A stretch of DNA of 33,193 bases from HGM04593 sp964423665 (GTDB lineage Bacteria > Bacteroidota > Bacteroidia > Bacteroidales > Bacteroidaceae). Made by a program: the position numbers and the translations under genes. Each line of letters opens with the position of its first letter. Within the stretch, counting starts at the first letter, position 1. The notes beneath the pieces were generated by a model, which was given only the letters and a program-made list of their open reading frames with translations, did no database searches and had not been told where the DNA came from. Below are positions 31,444 through 33,193 of this stretch, in pieces. The stretch is from positions 1 to 33,193 of the forward strand of contig CAYRFX010000019.1 of assembly GCA_964423665.1 (NCBI GenBank), in the 5' to 3' direction.

Positions 31444-33021
31444 GTGACAAGCGAACTTATTGTAGATGTTCACTCCAATGAAGTATCCATAGCCATCACC
31501 GAAGAAAAACAGCTTGTGGAATTTCAAAAGGAGGAACAGACAGAAACATTTTCGGTGGGCAACATCTACCTTGGGCGCGTAAAGAAAATAATGCCCGGGC
31601 TGAATGCCTGCTTTGTTGATGTAGGTTCCGAAAAAGAAGCATTCCTTCACTATTTAGATTTAGGCCCACAATTTTACTCTTTGCAAAGGTATCTTAAACA
31701 GATTACCAGCGACCGCAAGAAGAGTTTCCCCATGGCAAAGGCAAGCATAATGCCCGAAAAGAAAAAAGAGGGAAACATTGCAGAAGCATTGCAAACAGGG
31801 CAAGAGATACTTGTGCAGGTAACAAAAGAGCCCATAAACACAAAGGGACCACGCCTTACTTGCGAGTTATCTTTTGCAGGCAGATTCCTGATACTCATTC
31901 CTTTTGAGGATAAAGTATCGGTATCATCAAAGATAAAGTCTCCCGAGGAGCGCACAAGGCTTAAACAGCTGCTGCAAAGCATAAAGCCTAAAAATTTTGG
32001 AATAATTGTGCGCACAGTGGCAGAGGGCAAAAAAGTAGCCGAGCTTGACGCAGAGTTACGCAGCCTTGTCAATAACTGGGAGTCGCTTGTCGGCAAAGTG
32101 CAAAAGAGCACCAAGCCACCCACAATAGTTCACGCCGAGTCGGACAGAACACTTGCTCTGCTACGCGATCTCTTCAACCCATCGTACGAGAGCATACATG
32201 TGAACGACATTGAGGTATATAAAAAGATTAGAAATTATGTCTCGGTGATAGCACCCGAAAGCATCGACATAATTAAATTATACCGTGGGGAATTGCCGAT
32301 ATTCGACCACTTCGGGATAACGAAACAGATAAAATCCTCGTTTGGCAGGATAGTATCGTTCAAAGGCGGAGCCTACCTTGTGATAGAACACACCGAGGCG
32401 TTGCACGTTGTAGATGTGAACAGCGGGAACAGAGCCCGTAACAACGCAAGCAACCAAGAGGAAAATGCACTGGAGGTGAATTTAGGAGCCGCCGACGAGC
32501 TGGCACGCCAGCTGCGCCTGCGAGACATGGGCGGAATTATTGTTGTCGATTTTATAGACATGGACAAAGCCGAACACCGCCAGGCTCTTTATGAACGAAT
32601 GACAGAGAACATGAGCCGCGACAGAGCAAAACACAACATTTTGCCACTGAGCAAATTCGGACTCATGCAGATTACCCGCCAACGTGTGCGCCCCGCCATT
32701 GACATGCCTGTGGAGGAGAGCTGCCCCGTATGCTTCGGCAAAGGCAAGGTACAATCATCTATTCTGTTTACAGACACTTTGGAGAGTAAAATACAAACAT
32801 TGGTAAAGACACTGGGAATAAAATCGTTCAAGCTACACGTTCACCCCTTTGTCGCCGCATATATAAAACAAGGTATAATATCAATGTATCGCAAGTGGCA
32901 GATGAAATATAGTTTTGGAATACGCGTCATACCCAACCAAAAACTTGCCTATCTTGAATATCATTTCTATGACAAAAAAGGCAAGGAGGTTGATATGAAG
33001 GAGGAAACCGAAATCAAGTAG
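31444..33021 (+). CDS. rng: Ribonuclease E/G family protein
   Basis: A 525-residue endoribonuclease for rRNA maturation and mRNA decay, acting in the cytoplasm. The S1-like RNA-binding domain lies at about 38-145 with GRVKKIMPGLNACFVDVG; the Mg-binding catalytic aspartates are D324 (VVDVNSGN) and D369 (IIVVDFIDM); the zinc-link motif is C427-P-V-C430. It lacks the long C-terminal degradosome scaffold of E. coli RNase E, so it is of the RNase G type. The start is GTG (31444), which gives the family's usual beginning MTSEL; no ATG is nearby. No consensus promoter lies between it and the HU terminator, so some transcription may come from read-through. Confidence 0.96.
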   Translation: MTSELIVDVHSNEVSIAITEEKQLVEFQKEEQTETFSVGNIYLGRVKKIMPGLNACFVDVGSEKEAFLHYLDLGPQFYSLQRYLKQITSDRKKSFPMAKASIMPEKKKEGNIAEALQTGQEILVQVTKEPINTKGPRLTCELSFAGRFLILIPFEDKVSVSSKIKSPEERTRLKQLLQSIKPKNFGIIVRTVAEGKKVAELDAELRSLVNNWESLVGKVQKSTKPPTIVHAESDRTLALLRDLFNPSYESIHVNDIEVYKKIRNYVSVIAPESIDIIKLYRGELPIFDHFGITKQIKSSFGRIVSFKGGAYLVIEHTEALHVVDVNSGNRARNNASNQEENALEVNLGAADELARQLRLRDMGGIIVVDFIDMDKAEHRQALYERMTENMSRDRAKHNILPLSKFGLMQITRQRVRPAIDMPVEESCPVCFGKGKVQSSILFTDTLESKIQTLVKTLGIKSFKLHVHPFVAAYIKQGIISMYRKWQMKYSFGIRVIPNQKLAYLEYHFYDKKGKEVDMKEETEIK

Positions 33022-33050
33022 AACAATCCTTACAGAGACATTTTCAAAAG

Positions 33051-33083
33051 AGAGCGCATCATTAATTGACGCGCTCTTTTTTT
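33051..33083 (+). terminator. Terminator of the ribonuclease gene
   Basis: AGAGCGC (33051-33057) pairs with GCGCTCT (33071-33077), followed by a run of T, about 30 nt after the stop codon. Confidence 0.88.
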
Positions 33084-33127
33084 AACACAAATTAACCACT
33101 CGGGGGGGTAAATAAACACCTTATTAT

Positions 33128-33180
33128 TAAATTTGCCGAGAGGCCGGGTCAAAAGCATTTTTGGTCCGGCTTTGTTTTAC
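33128..33180 (+). promoter_or_regulatory. -7 element followed by a hairpin at the window end
   Basis: TAAATTTG (33128-33135) matches TAnnTTTG, but no -33 element fits. From 33143 a 12-bp RNA stem can form between GCCGGGTCAAAA (33143-33154) and TTTTGGTCCGGC (33159-33170), with two G-U pairs, a GCAT loop and then TTTGTTTT. It could be the 5' end of the next transcript, or a terminator. The window ends before any gene. Confidence 0.4.
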
Positions 33181-33193
33181 TACCTGATATTTG

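Noticed and set aside
33102..33108. G7 tract as a phase-variation switch
   Set aside because: It lies between genes and not within a promoter spacer or coding start that I can identify, so there is no support for switching.
1..33193. CRISPR array, tRNA, rRNA, prophage or insertion sequence
   Set aside because: I saw no regularly spaced repeats, no cloverleaf-forming stretch, no transposase or integrase frame and no phage structural gene.

Overview
The window comes from the chromosome of a Bacteroidales bacterium, probably a gut member of Bacteroidaceae, Barnesiellaceae or Muribaculaceae; I cannot fix the genus. The signs are promoters of the form TTTG - 20 nt - TAnnTTTG, a fused FeoA-FeoB protein, a GldE homologue, several families known mainly from this order (DUF4488, DUF4857, DUF4876, DUF6850, DUF4924), a surface-lipoprotein export signal (Cys-Ser-Asp-Asp-Asp), and an RNase E/G gene beside an HU gene. 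There are no phage genes, insertion sequences, CRISPR arrays, tRNAs or rRNAs.

Left part (1-16265), mostly iron or metal handling. A plus-strand operon encodes FeoAB (ferrous iron import), a di-iron protein of the RIC/YtfE type and a LuxR-type regulator whose receiver domain has lost its phosphorylation site. It ends in a strong bidirectional terminator. After a DUF4488 secreted protein (-) and a YbaN/DUF454 membrane protein (+), a 9.75-kb minus-strand operon (14855 down to 5103) carries eight genes: TonB-dependent receptor, surface lipoprotein DUF4876, DUF6850 beta-barrel, Cys/His-rich OB-fold-like lipoprotein, PepSY-type membrane protein, ABC ATPase, ABC permease and DUF4857 membrane protein. 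It looks like a complete outer-to-inner-membrane pathway for a scarce metal or metal chelate. It is the best candidate here for an undescribed system. Its promoter has a tandem 17-bp direct repeat just upstream.

Middle part (16266-21000), housekeeping and regulation: an M23 peptidase lipoprotein (14988-16265), a Ca2+/Na+ antiporter, a NUDIX hydrolase, an FAD-dependent oxidoreductase, a small Bacteroidales protein and an ECF sigma factor without an anti-sigma gene. Several hairpins lie in the gaps.

Right part (21000-33193). A six-gene minus-strand operon (LysE-type exporter, DUF4924, release factor 3, TsaC, ClC chloride channel, Fmt) joins translation functions with membrane transport. Then come DUF308 and a second minus-strand operon (ssb, gldE, 4'-phosphopantetheinyl transferase). 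Divergent from ssb are HU, a 29-residue basic ribosomal-type protein (AURKAIP1/COX24 family) and the ribonuclease E/G gene. The window ends in an intergenic hairpin whose core closely matches one at 19.85 kb.
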